Source: Rivularia sp. PCC 7116
GTDB lineage: Bacteria; Cyanobacteriota; Cyanobacteriia; Cyanobacteriales; Nostocaceae
DNA: 64,000 bases
Assembly: GCF_000316665.1 (NCBI RefSeq)
Contig: NC_019678.1
Coordinates: 4,340,001 to 4,404,000, forward strand
Direction: 5' to 3'
In this document: in pieces, positions 56,559-64,000 of the stretch
Layout of the letters: each line of letters begins with the position of its first letter
Position numbering within the stretch: the stretch's first letter is position 1
Notes under the pieces: model-generated
Databases searched by the model: none
Told to the model about the DNA's origin: nothing
What the model saw: the letters and a program-made list of their open reading frames with translations, nothing else
Made by a program: the position numbers and the translations under genes

Positions 56559-56940
56559 ATTAATTATTCCTGGAAAATTTTATCTAAGTAGCTGTTAAAC
56601 TCTTTGCAGCCTAACATCAGTACTTTCAAAGTTTCCAGAGGTATCGTCAACTCTTCATACAAGTAACATTTACAGCTTTAAGAATAGTAATTACACTTAT
56701 CAACTTTTAGCAACTTTTGCGAACAAAGCTAAAAATTGCGGGGCGTTGCGAGCCGTTTTTGTAACTTAGGATAATTAATAGATAACAGAACTTACGCATG
56801 AACAACGTATTGATGTTATTAGCAATTTTCACGCTTAATGGAATACCGTTTTTAACTCACCCCTACTCTTCTCCCAATAAAGAATTGAAACCTTTAACCT
56901 TTTTAGAGACGTAGCAGTGCTACGTCTCTACAATTCTTTC
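56559..56940. other. Intergenic region with a perfect palindrome
   Basis: The palindrome TAGAGACGTAGCA-TGCTACGTCTCTA lies at 56904-56930, just after the 3' end of the TerB-like gene. It has no T-run on the relevant strand, so it is more likely a dispersed repeat (compare 42044-42068) than a terminator. No gene seen. Confidence 0.5.
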
Positions 56941-57363
56941 TCAATTTTGCACTTCAACCCAACGACGGTACATTTTTTGCACCTGTTTGAGGATGATATT
57001 TAATTTTCCTTGTTTTGATTCGCTTTGAGCGGACAAGTCTTGTATTTTGGCTAATAATTTAGCTTCTTCAATGGCTACTTCACCATCACTGTAAATTAAA
57101 CCACCAATCTCTTGAATTAAATTTTGACAATCTTCAACGCTAGGAGAAGTGCCTAAATATTCTTCAACCCATTGATAACACTCCTCTGGTTTGATAGGAA
57201 CTAATCCGTACAACCAAGGTTTGATGTCTGGATCTGTTGCGATATCTTTTGATTTAGCTATTTGCTGAAGATACTCTCTTTCTTCTGGCTGAACTTTGCC
57301 ATCAATCCAAGCTGCTGCAATTAAGATTTTTAACAACTGTTTAATCTCGGGGTTGCTTACCAT
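56941..57363 (-). CDS. TerB-like metal-binding helical protein
   Basis: A 140-aa all-alpha protein of the tellurite-resistance TerB superfamily: LLKILIAAAWIDGKVQPEEREYLQQIA and GGLIYSDGEVAIEEAKLLAKI each carry the Asp-Gly acidic turn. The start is fixed by a perfect AAAGGAGGTG 7 nt before ATG 57363; the longer TTG-started frame would place that Shine-Dalgarno site inside the gene. Follows rsmB by 47 bp on the same strand, so probably cotranscribed. Role unknown. Confidence 0.8.
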   Translation of the reverse strand: MVSNPEIKQLLKILIAAAWIDGKVQPEEREYLQQIAKSKDIATDPDIKPWLYGLVPIKPEECYQWVEEYLGTSPSVEDCQNLIQEIGGLIYSDGEVAIEEAKLLAKIQDLSAQSESKQGKLNIILKQVQKMYRRWVEVQN

Positions 57364-57410
57364 CGTTGACACCTCCTTTAATAATTTTCCCTTAACGAAA
57401 TCTGACAATT

Positions 57411-58790
57411 TTAATTATGCTTTTTTCTCAAGCGCACCATAAAGAAACCATCCATGTTGTGTTTATGAGGCAATACTTTAATCCAACCTTCGGAAGTTGC
57501 ATATTCATGGATGGCTGAATATGTATCGGGAGATTGGATTTCCCAATTAGAATTTGATTCTAAAAAGGATTTGATCGCACCTTCGTTTTCATCTGGATGA
57601 AGCGTACAAGTAGAGTACACTAAAGAGCCACTATCCTTAACAAAAGTTGAACTATGTAACAATAGTTCTGCTTGAAGTACACAAAGTTCTTTTATATTAT
57701 CCGGGGTTTGTCGCCAACGTGCATCAGCATGACGGTGGAGAGTTCCCAAACCGGAGCAAGGAACATCAAGTAAGACTTTGTCTGCTGATTTTTCAAATTG
57801 AGTCAAACTGCGACTGTCACCCAGGCAAACTTCAACTGATTTTAAGTTGAGACGTTGAGTATTTTGTTGTAGTTTACGCAGACGCGACTCAGTGCGATCG
57901 CAAGCGTAAATTTGACCCGTATCTCCCATTAGTTCGGCAATGTGAGTTGTTTTTCCTCCTGGAGCAGCACAAGCATCAATAATTACTTCGTGAGGTTGGG
58001 GATTAAGTAAATAACTCACCAGTTGAGCGCTGCTATCTTGTACCGTCCACCATCCTTCATTAAAACCGGGTAAATTTTTAATGGCACCAGGAGAATTTAA
58101 TAAACGTAAAGCTTGGGGTAAATTAGGAATTCGTTGAGATGAAATACCTTGATTTTTCAAAGCAGTTTCAACTTCTTCTATGGAAGAACAAAGTTGATTG
58201 ACTCGCAAATCAATATTCGGAGTTTGATTCATCCACTCACACAATTTCTCCGTCTCGGAAAAACCAAACTGTTCTACCCATATATTTACAACCCAGTCGG
58301 GAAAACTATATAAAATACCCAATCTTTCTGATTGTTTTTCTGGCAATTTGATGGGAATTATTTTATTTGTCTTAGTCTCTTCCCCCTCTTTCTGCTGTAA
58401 CTCTTCCTGAAGTCGAATATAGCTTCGTAACAAACCATTCACAAAACCAGAAAGACCAGAAAAACCGTTATCCTTAGCTAATTGAACGGTAGTATTTACA
58501 GCAGCACTATCAGGAATTCGTTCTTGAAATTGCAGTTGATATAAACCTAAATGTAAAATGCAGCGGAGCAGTAAAGGTTGCTGATGGGATTTTTTGCGAG
58601 CTAATTTATCGATAATTGCATCAAGGGTTCGCTGTCTTCTAACGCTACCGTAAACCAACTCAGTCACCAAGCGGCGTTCGTTATTTGGCAAATCAACTTT
58701 TCGTAGCACTCTATCCAATGCTACGTCAGCATAAGCCCCTTTGTGGACATCTTTTAGTGCTAATAACGCTTGTTGACGGGAAGTAGTCAT
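57411..58790 (-). CDS. rsmB: 16S rRNA (cytosine-967-C5)-methyltransferase
   Basis: A 459-aa Sun/RsmB protein. N-terminal NusB-like helical domain (ALLALKDVHKGAYADVALDRVLR, split by conserved turns; LVTELVYGSVRRQRTLD), then the SAM domain with DACAAPGGKTTHIAELM, the DVPCSGLGTL motif and YSTCTLHPDENEG, which carries the catalytic cysteine. It methylates C967 of 16S rRNA. ATG 58790 (MTTSRQQALLAL) is the real start: the frame continues upstream only through a GGAGAGGG simple repeat coding for Leu/Pro, which is not part of the family. Confidence 0.95.
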   Translation of the reverse strand: MTTSRQQALLALKDVHKGAYADVALDRVLRKVDLPNNERRLVTELVYGSVRRQRTLDAIIDKLARKKSHQQPLLLRCILHLGLYQLQFQERIPDSAAVNTTVQLAKDNGFSGLSGFVNGLLRSYIRLQEELQQKEGEETKTNKIIPIKLPEKQSERLGILYSFPDWVVNIWVEQFGFSETEKLCEWMNQTPNIDLRVNQLCSSIEEVETALKNQGISSQRIPNLPQALRLLNSPGAIKNLPGFNEGWWTVQDSSAQLVSYLLNPQPHEVIIDACAAPGGKTTHIAELMGDTGQIYACDRTESRLRKLQQNTQRLNLKSVEVCLGDSRSLTQFEKSADKVLLDVPCSGLGTLHRHADARWRQTPDNIKELCVLQAELLLHSSTFVKDSGSLVYSTCTLHPDENEGAIKSFLESNSNWEIQSPDTYSAIHEYATSEGWIKVLPHKHNMDGFFMVRLRKKHN

Positions 58791-59082
58791 GGGGGTGGGA
58801 GAGGGGAGAGGGGAGAGGGGAGAGAGGAGAGGGGGAAGAAGGGGAAGAAGGGGAAGAAGGGGAGGGAGGGAGAAGAATAAATAATGATTCCTAATATCCA
58901 ATTACCAATTACCAATTACCAATTACCAATTCCCAATCCCCCAATACAAAAAATAATCCTCCTCACTTTACTTTACATGTGTGAGAAGGATGTTGAAAAT
59001 TATTAGTAATTTATTTTTCCCAATGCCCAATGCCCAATGCCCAATTACCAATTACCAATTACCAATTACCAATTACCAAATT
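58791..59082. repeat. Purine-rich simple repeat and ATTACCA heptamers
   Basis: 58795-58875: GGGGAGA and GGGGAAGAA units (plus strand). 58895-58935 and 59020-59080: ATTACCA and CAATGCC heptamers. Between them an imperfect inverted repeat CCTCCTCAC...GTGTGAGAAGG (58956-58990). Confidence 0.85.
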
Positions 59083-60519
59083 CTAAGCATCAAAGCTATC
59101 AATTTCAAATTCGCAAGCTCTAGAAGCTTCTTCAATAGTAAATGGCTCAAAACTCATTAATGATAAGTGAGATGGTTCTTTAATCATCTCTTTAGCCAAT
59201 AACAACCCAGCAATTGTCCAAGTTTGATATTTTCTGGATTGTTTACCAATTAATCTTCCTCGCTTACCATCGTAATATTCTGGCCATTCGTCTTCTTGAA
59301 GTCGTAACTGAGCAATATGAATAGCTCGCTCTGCAATACATATTTTATTAGTTTTGATTGCCGCAGCAGTCAACATCCACATTAAAACTGGCCAGTTTCC
59401 ACCATTATGATAAGACCAAGGAATATTCTTAGGGTCGCATCCAGTTATTAGTCTATATTCTTCATTTTCTAATGCGGGGAAAGTAATTTTCATCGGCATA
59501 TCTCCGACTAAATCTTCCCATCTCTTTTCAATAAGAGTCATAATGGCATCAGACTGTTCTTCACTTGCCAAATCGCAAATAACTGCCATTAAATTTCCTA
59601 ACGAAAAGAAACGAGTATCCAACTGCGATGGACCAACATTTCCAGCTAAATAACCACCTTTTTTCGGCAACCATTTATCTAATTCGTAATAAGGAAGGGA
59701 ATCTACATATATATTAAATTGGTTAACAGCTTCTTTACCGTACTCTTCACCTTTATAACGATAAATAGCGTTAAGACGTTTAATATCTATCCAATAATGT
59801 TTGCGAATATGAGCGCGTAAAATAGGCAAGCGATTATCAATAGCAATCACCAAATCTTGGTTGCCATGACAAATCAACATTTCCCTTGCCGCACGCAATG
59901 CTGCATAAAATAAAGATTGAATTTCTAAAGGATGTCCGTAAATACCCAAACGTCTATCAATCATGCAGGCTCCATCGGGAACCAATAGAGTTGGATACAT
60001 ATCAAAACGAGTTGCCAAACAAAGTTCTAAAATTAATCCAATACCTGTTTGAAATTCCGGTTGATATATCAGCGAATAATCTTTTGTGGCAACTACATAA
60101 GCACGTAATATTATCAGCCACCATAAACAAGAATCAATTGGTGTAACTCTTGCTATGGCATGTTCGCCAAAATCAGCTTCTAAATATTCTTCTCCATTCT
60201 TAGATACAACTTTGAAACTAGCTGGCATCAAACCTTGACCTGGTTTGTAAGCATCCAACTGGTTATCGGTAGGCTGCAATTTTAAAGTTTCTTCTAAAAA
60301 ATTACGGACTATATCTGTTTCTCCTTTAATCAGAAAAAGCAGAGCAGATGAAGCAAAATCTCTAACAAAACATTGGTCGTAATTTAATGCATCTACACTT
60401 CCGTCTAAAGCTGCAACCGTACCAATAGGACGACCTTTAAAGTAAATAATAGTTTTCTGTAGTACTTCCCATGCTTCTTCTTCTACTTTTTGAATTGCTT
60501 TTGAGTCTTCTAATTGCAT
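59083..60519 (-). CDS. Alkaline/neutral invertase (GH100)
   Basis: A 478-aa GH100 enzyme of cyanobacterial InvA/InvB type: [31 protein letters not shown] in the N-terminal (alpha/alpha)6 part (split by helix ends; RDF Asp is catalytic), [34 protein letters not shown], and the late [18 protein letters not shown]. It irreversibly hydrolyses sucrose to glucose and fructose in the cytoplasm. With susA (35147) it defines sucrose turnover. Single gene with a long AT-rich upstream region. Confidence 0.95.
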   Translation of the reverse strand: MQLEDSKAIQKVEEEAWEVLQKTIIYFKGRPIGTVAALDGSVDALNYDQCFVRDFASSALLFLIKGETDIVRNFLEETLKLQPTDNQLDAYKPGQGLMPASFKVVSKNGEEYLEADFGEHAIARVTPIDSCLWWLIILRAYVVATKDYSLIYQPEFQTGIGLILELCLATRFDMYPTLLVPDGACMIDRRLGIYGHPLEIQSLFYAALRAAREMLICHGNQDLVIAIDNRLPILRAHIRKHYWIDIKRLNAIYRYKGEEYGKEAVNQFNIYVDSLPYYELDKWLPKKGGYLAGNVGPSQLDTRFFSLGNLMAVICDLASEEQSDAIMTLIEKRWEDLVGDMPMKITFPALENEEYRLITGCDPKNIPWSYHNGGNWPVLMWMLTAAAIKTNKICIAERAIHIAQLRLQEDEWPEYYDGKRGRLIGKQSRKYQTWTIAGLLLAKEMIKEPSHLSLMSFEPFTIEEASRACEFEIDSFDA

Positions 60520-61998
60520 ATCTAGCTCAACTCCCTTTAATGTGCGATTTATTTAATTCATACAAGCTATTTATAGATTCCCCTACTATTTTAGTAATAG
60601 GGTCATTTTTTCAAAAATATCAATATGTATGACATTATTCTGATACTTGAATACAAATAATAAGCAAGCCTATTGTTTGTTGCCTTACACTATTCATCTG
60701 ACTAAGCAAAAACAATTCGTTTCTCTGTTACTTACTTGAATAGAATATAAATATGTCTGAGTAATGACACCCAAAATTGCGAAAATAAAAGTCGGATTTA
60801 TTTATTTAGCTGCATAATTAAAAATTATAACAATTTTTTACATTTTGCAACAATATTAGCTTTTTTTCTATAATTACTACTAGAAAATAAAGATAAAATA
60901 ATTGCTAGCTAAATAGTTTTATGTTGATTTTTCATAGTTTGTATCAATATACTTTCAGCCAAATGCATAAATTGCAACAGAAAAATATAACTAAAATTAG
61001 CTTAAATTTCAATTAAAAAATGCATTATAAAACGAATCTTAGTTAGTATAAAAATATATTTAAAGCCTATAATAAAATATGCACAAAGTAACTATATTTT
61101 TATAGACTAAAATCCCAATAAATTTCTTACAAATTCGTTTTGACTATTTTTGATCGGCGGTATATTAAATTGGATTAAGTATACTATTTTGGCAATAATT
61201 GCAACTATAAAAAAAACTGCAAATTTTAACTGTATATAAAACTACAAAAATATTTTCTAGTCTGGCAGTTAAGACAAAATAGTTGCGTATGCATATGAGT
61301 ATGCTATTTAAATTTTCCAATTATTTAGACATACAATACTAAGCTGAAAAAATTTAATACATTGCATATAGTTAAAATCGACCCCGACAATAAGAACAGC
61401 CGCTAAGTCATAAGACTTATGCACTAACGCTAAAGCAGCGATAATTAACAAAAAAAATAACGGTCTTCTGTAACCGTTGCTACAGAAATTATATCAAATC
61501 TTAAAACTTGTTCAAGGTTTTCAACTATCAACTATACGAAGAATTGATAAAGTATGATATAAATCTGATAAAGTTTTTATAAATCAATATTTTGAAAGAT
61601 TGTTGTTTGTAGAACTACAGTTTTATAAGGAAAGTTTATACTGGTATGTATATACATGCTTCAGTGTTTATACATAAATTATATTTTGCTGATTGTAGAG
61701 ATGAACAGCAACTTCGTTAGGTATTTTCTTATATAGACTAGCAAGATTTATATAGGCGGAATACGAGACAAAATAGAGTTAAACCCTTGACAAATCTAGT
61801 TTGGAGCAAAATTAGAGCAATATAAAAATATCAAAACAAGATATTTTCATCAAAATCAGCTAATAATTTAATTAATTTGGCTTGTATTATATTTACACTA
61901 TATTTAACATCATATTTGTACAAAATACATAACAACGATTTAGAGATAATTTATTACAGCTTTTTTATTAAACGCATAAAAATACAGAGGAGTAATAC
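60520..61998. other. 1.5-kb AT-rich intergenic region between divergent genes
   Basis: No credible gene on either strand; all frames are short. It is notably AT-rich with many short A/T tracts. A more mixed patch at 61380-61500 (AACAGCCGCTAAGTC; GGTCTTCTGTAACCG) could be part of a leader RNA for the 355-aa gene. No known RNA family was recognised. Confidence 0.4.
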
Positions 61999-63066
61999 AT
62001 GCTAAAAGCTTCTGAAATTACAAAAACACCTTCATCCGAACGCTTGCTGAATCTCTGGGCGCGACGTTATACCCCGGAAGTATCTTTCTTGCTAGGAGAT
62101 TCTTCATCCTGTGATGAATTATTAAAAGCAGCAGCACCACAGGGTAGAGAATCTACAACTAATAAGTTGAAAGATAAAATGCTGGATATAAATTGTCAGA
62201 TGGGATGGATACAAACGAAAAATCTCTACAGCTATATCCCTAACGTTTTAGATTTAACAGAAGCAAGACGTATTACAAAATTTGCTTTTCGCGTTTATAG
62301 AAAATTACTAGAAATTTATCAGCAGCAATCATCAAAAATAGAAGTAGAAAATAATTCTCTTTCTCAGTGGGTTATACCAGCAGTTGAAGAACTAGCATAC
62401 GCTTTAGAACCGATATTGATTGTATTTCAAGAGCAACATGTAGCCTCAAAGGATTGGCGCAGTCTTGGTTTTATGACTTCGCAGTTAAATTTTACTAATA
62501 AATTAATGTTAAAACGGTTAACAAAAGTAGAACAGGTATTGTTAGCTCCATATTTTAAATTTGTCGAAGAACAAGTAGCAATGCCTTGGCAACGAGTATG
62601 TTCTCATGCTGCTAATTATGAATTAAATTCACCAGAATTGAAGCTTGTAGAACAAATGATGCCGAATTCTCCAGAAATTGCTCAATCAGTTTATCGTAAG
62701 TTAACTGAATTGTTGCCGAATAATCGCAGTAGAAGGGGAAAGTTAACCGATAACGGTATATCTCATTCATGTATTCGCGATTTAAATATGTTTCAGGCTT
62801 ACATATTATTATGTTTTTTAGAACAAAATATGGAGCCAATTGAACAGGAACTAGTTCCTTTATGTGCGATGGTTGTTGAAGGTGTTGAAATCAAATGGGA
62901 ATTAACTAAGAATTGGTGTGAAGTATTAGCTAATGAAATAGAAAGTCGTTTAGATTCCGCACAAAAAGATTTAATAAAGCCTTATACTCAAGGAATGAAG
63001 CAGGCGTTTTTTAAAGAGCGTAGAAGTTTGGGTTGTAAAGAAGAAATGGCAGCCGAAGTTGTTTAG
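61999..63066 (+). CDS. Unrecognised 355-aa helical protein
   Basis: A soluble, mostly alpha-helical protein with a clear GAGGAG ribosome site 9 nt before the start, so it is surely expressed. Visible features: SSERLLNLWARRYTPEVSFLLGD at the N-terminus, a long helical middle rich in Leu and Gln, LNMFQAYILLCFLEQNMEPIEQELVPL near residue 280, and a basic end. There is no signal peptide or membrane helix, and no catalytic motif I recognise. The unusually long upstream region suggests complex regulation. Confidence 0.7.
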   Translation: MLKASEITKTPSSERLLNLWARRYTPEVSFLLGDSSSCDELLKAAAPQGRESTTNKLKDKMLDINCQMGWIQTKNLYSYIPNVLDLTEARRITKFAFRVYRKLLEIYQQQSSKIEVENNSLSQWVIPAVEELAYALEPILIVFQEQHVASKDWRSLGFMTSQLNFTNKLMLKRLTKVEQVLLAPYFKFVEEQVAMPWQRVCSHAANYELNSPELKLVEQMMPNSPEIAQSVYRKLTELLPNNRSRRGKLTDNGISHSCIRDLNMFQAYILLCFLEQNMEPIEQELVPLCAMVVEGVEIKWELTKNWCEVLANEIESRLDSAQKDLIKPYTQGMKQAFFKERRSLGCKEEMAAEVV

Positions 63067-63123
63067 AATTTTGATTGAAATTACGAACTCGTCTGGAATT
63101 GCAAATCCCAGTCTAATAGCAAA

Positions 63124-63142
63124 AGTCCTCTGAAAGAGGACT
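63124..63142. terminator. Hairpin in the gap between convergent genes
   Basis: Perfect 8-bp stem AGTCCTCT with AGAGGACT around GAA. T-run of four on the minus strand. It lies 58 bp after the 355-aa gene and 180 bp past the Gly/Ala-rich gene, and could end either transcript. Palindromic repeats CTCTAGAAGAG, GCCTACCTGCGTAGGC and GAGGCTCTGCCTC follow up to 63300. Confidence 0.45.
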
Positions 63143-63326
63143 AGAAAAATTCATTTTGTAGCTAAATCATCCTCACTCTAGAAGAGTGGGGCTATGGAAG
63201 CAAAGCCTACCTGCGTAGGCTAAATTCGGGGCATACCTCGTTCCAAGTCTCTGCCTTGGAATGTCTTTTTTTGAGGCTCTGCCTCTTGTACAGACTGCTT
63301 TGCTCGACTTGTTTGATGCTTTGAAA

Positions 63327-63731
63327 TTACTTTTTTTTAAACCACTTGTTCAAACCATAAGTAGCTAATCCTACAACCGCACCTGCTGCAACTACCGGAG
63401 CAGTTCCAATTGCAACAGCAGTTCCACCAACTGCTAAACCCATTCCCCCAACTGTTGCAGCAACTCCGGCACCTGCTGCTGCTCCACCTGCTACTGCACC
63501 TAAAGCTGTAGCATCTTGTTCTTCTATTGCTTTCTTAGCTCCATAAGCAGCTGAACCTACGACTGCACCTGCTGCTGCAATGGGAGCTACACCAATTGCT
63601 ATACCTCCAAATCCTCCGACTAATCCCATACCTCCTACTACTGCTGATGCACCTGCACCTGCGGCTGTTCCTCCGGCAACTAATGCTGCACCTTCAGCTT
63701 TATCTTTTATACTTTCAGTGTTTTTAGTCAT
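63327..63731 (-). CDS. Gly/Ala-rich, internally duplicated membrane protein
   Basis: A 134-aa protein of two similar halves. Each half has A-GG-AAGAG, VVGGMGL or TVGGMGL, AIG-AP and AAGAVVG-A-YG; the first covers residues about 12-67, the second about 74-128, joined by KKAIEEQDAT. Each half has two glycine-zipper helices, so four membrane segments are possible. The ends are charged (MTKNTESIKDK; LNKWFKKK). ATG 63731 is preferred over the upstream TTG frame. Family not known; membrane-inserting glycine-zipper proteins include pore-formers and scaffold proteins, but no function is claimed. Confidence 0.65.
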   Translation of the reverse strand: MTKNTESIKDKAEGAALVAGGTAAGAGASAVVGGMGLVGGFGGIAIGVAPIAAAGAVVGSAAYGAKKAIEEQDATALGAVAGGAAAGAGVAATVGGMGLAVGGTAVAIGTAPVVAAGAVVGLATYGLNKWFKKK

Positions 63732-63888
63732 AACTATATACAAGTAATAAATATTACCTATATGTTAAACAAATCGACTTATGACTGTCCGGGGAAAAAC
63801 AATGAAATATTACAATCTAACAATAAAGTTTGTTTGAAGTCTCGGCTTGGGCTATCTTATTCTTCAGGTTAATAAACTGCGCTTAATA

Positions 63889-64000
63889 ATGACTTCTACG
63901 CTCCCTCACAAAAAAGCCAAAGCCCTCAAACCCGGAAGCCCCCGCCCAGCAAAGGAATTATGTAGCGAGTGCGGACTTTGCGATACGTATTACGTCCACT
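63889..64000 (+). CDS. 5' end of a BciB/HCAR-like ferredoxin-dependent reductase
   Basis: ATG 63889 opens a frame that runs off the right edge: MTSTLPHKKAKALKPGS then ELCSECGLCDTYYVH. The CxECGLC cluster motif with this basic leader matches what I recall of cyanobacterial Slr1923-type proteins (F420-hydrogenase beta-subunit family), which act as 8-vinyl reductase (BciB) or 7-hydroxymethyl chlorophyll a reductase (HCAR). 37 codons are too few to choose between them. Confidence 0.65.
   Translation, partial: MTSTLPHKKAKALKPGSPRPAKELCSECGLCDTYYVH

Noticed and set aside
1-64000. tRNA genes
   Set aside because: Scanned by eye for GTTCGAATC-type T-loops with acceptor stems; none convincing. A tRNAscan-SE run would settle it.

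Overview
The window is a chromosomal segment of a filamentous, probably heterocyst-forming cyanobacterium (Nostocales; Rivularia/Calothrix/Scytonema-like). Support: scattered GCGATCGC (HIP1) octamers, heptameric short tandem repeats of the CAATGCC, ATTACCA and GTGAGCA types, cyanobacterial gene content (cytochrome c6, an SLH-OprB porin, a Psb35-like protein, a BciB/HCAR-type reductase, sucrose synthase with GH100 invertase, a PEP-CTERM protein) and an AT-rich background. No rRNA or tRNA gene was seen.

Layout. 1-1014: 5' part of a polyprenyl-phosphate sugar transferase running off the left edge, followed by an AT-rich stretch with small, possibly decayed reading frames. 2805-5423: JAMM peptidase, MoeB-rhodanese fusion and a methyltransferase, which look like a sulfur-transfer group. 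5865-14572: an accessory-looking block with a 745-aa WGR/pentapeptide protein, a small lipoprotein, a two-part (frameshifted) membrane-AAA ATPase whose membrane segment is a 12-bp coding repeat, an HTH-AAA ATPase, a short two-helix protein resembling the cyanobacterial TRADD-N-associated membrane domain, and a phosphodiester glycosidase. 15157-18132: GH65 phosphorylase fused to beta-phosphoglucomutase. 19297-20856: SLH porin. 22278-27303: glycine cleavage genes gcvT, gcvH and gcvP, all on the minus strand, with IS605-type debris between and beside them. 28116-34466: lumenal pentapeptide protein, PBP2, and polyamine ABC genes potA, potD and potB (no potC). 35147-37567: sucrose synthase. 37577-46936: two paralogous peptidoglycan-binding proteins, a TPR protein, an unusual lipoprotein-like cytochrome c6, a broken glutaredoxin, two GNAT enzymes, MurF, TerB and small membrane proteins. 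46945-50356: zinc-ribbon protein, voltage-gated-type channel, YihY/BrkB protein, a tandemly amplified palindromic repeat and a 37-aa membrane peptide. 50691-51012: a five-repeat CRISPR array without cas genes. 51252-60519: NUDIX hydrolase, FolK, class A PBP with an Arg/Ser-rich tail, Psb35-like protein, PEP-CTERM protein, TerB-like protein, RsmB and GH100 invertase. 61999-64000: an unrecognised 355-aa protein, a Gly/Ala-rich membrane protein and the 5' end of a BciB/HCAR-like gene at the right edge.

How the genes work together. The glycine cleavage trio forms one functional unit for one-carbon and photorespiratory metabolism. Sucrose synthase, GH100 invertase and the GH65-phosphoglucomutase fusion together cover storage and mobilisation of sucrose and other disaccharides. 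PBP2, MurF, the class A PBP and the peptidoglycan-binding proteins belong to wall synthesis but are not one operon. The most unusual parts are the 5.9-14.6 kb block, the lipoprotein-like cytochrome c6, and the orphan CRISPR array, one of whose spacers is itself an inverted repeat. Intergenic space is wide and rich in palindromic elements, several with terminal inverted repeats.
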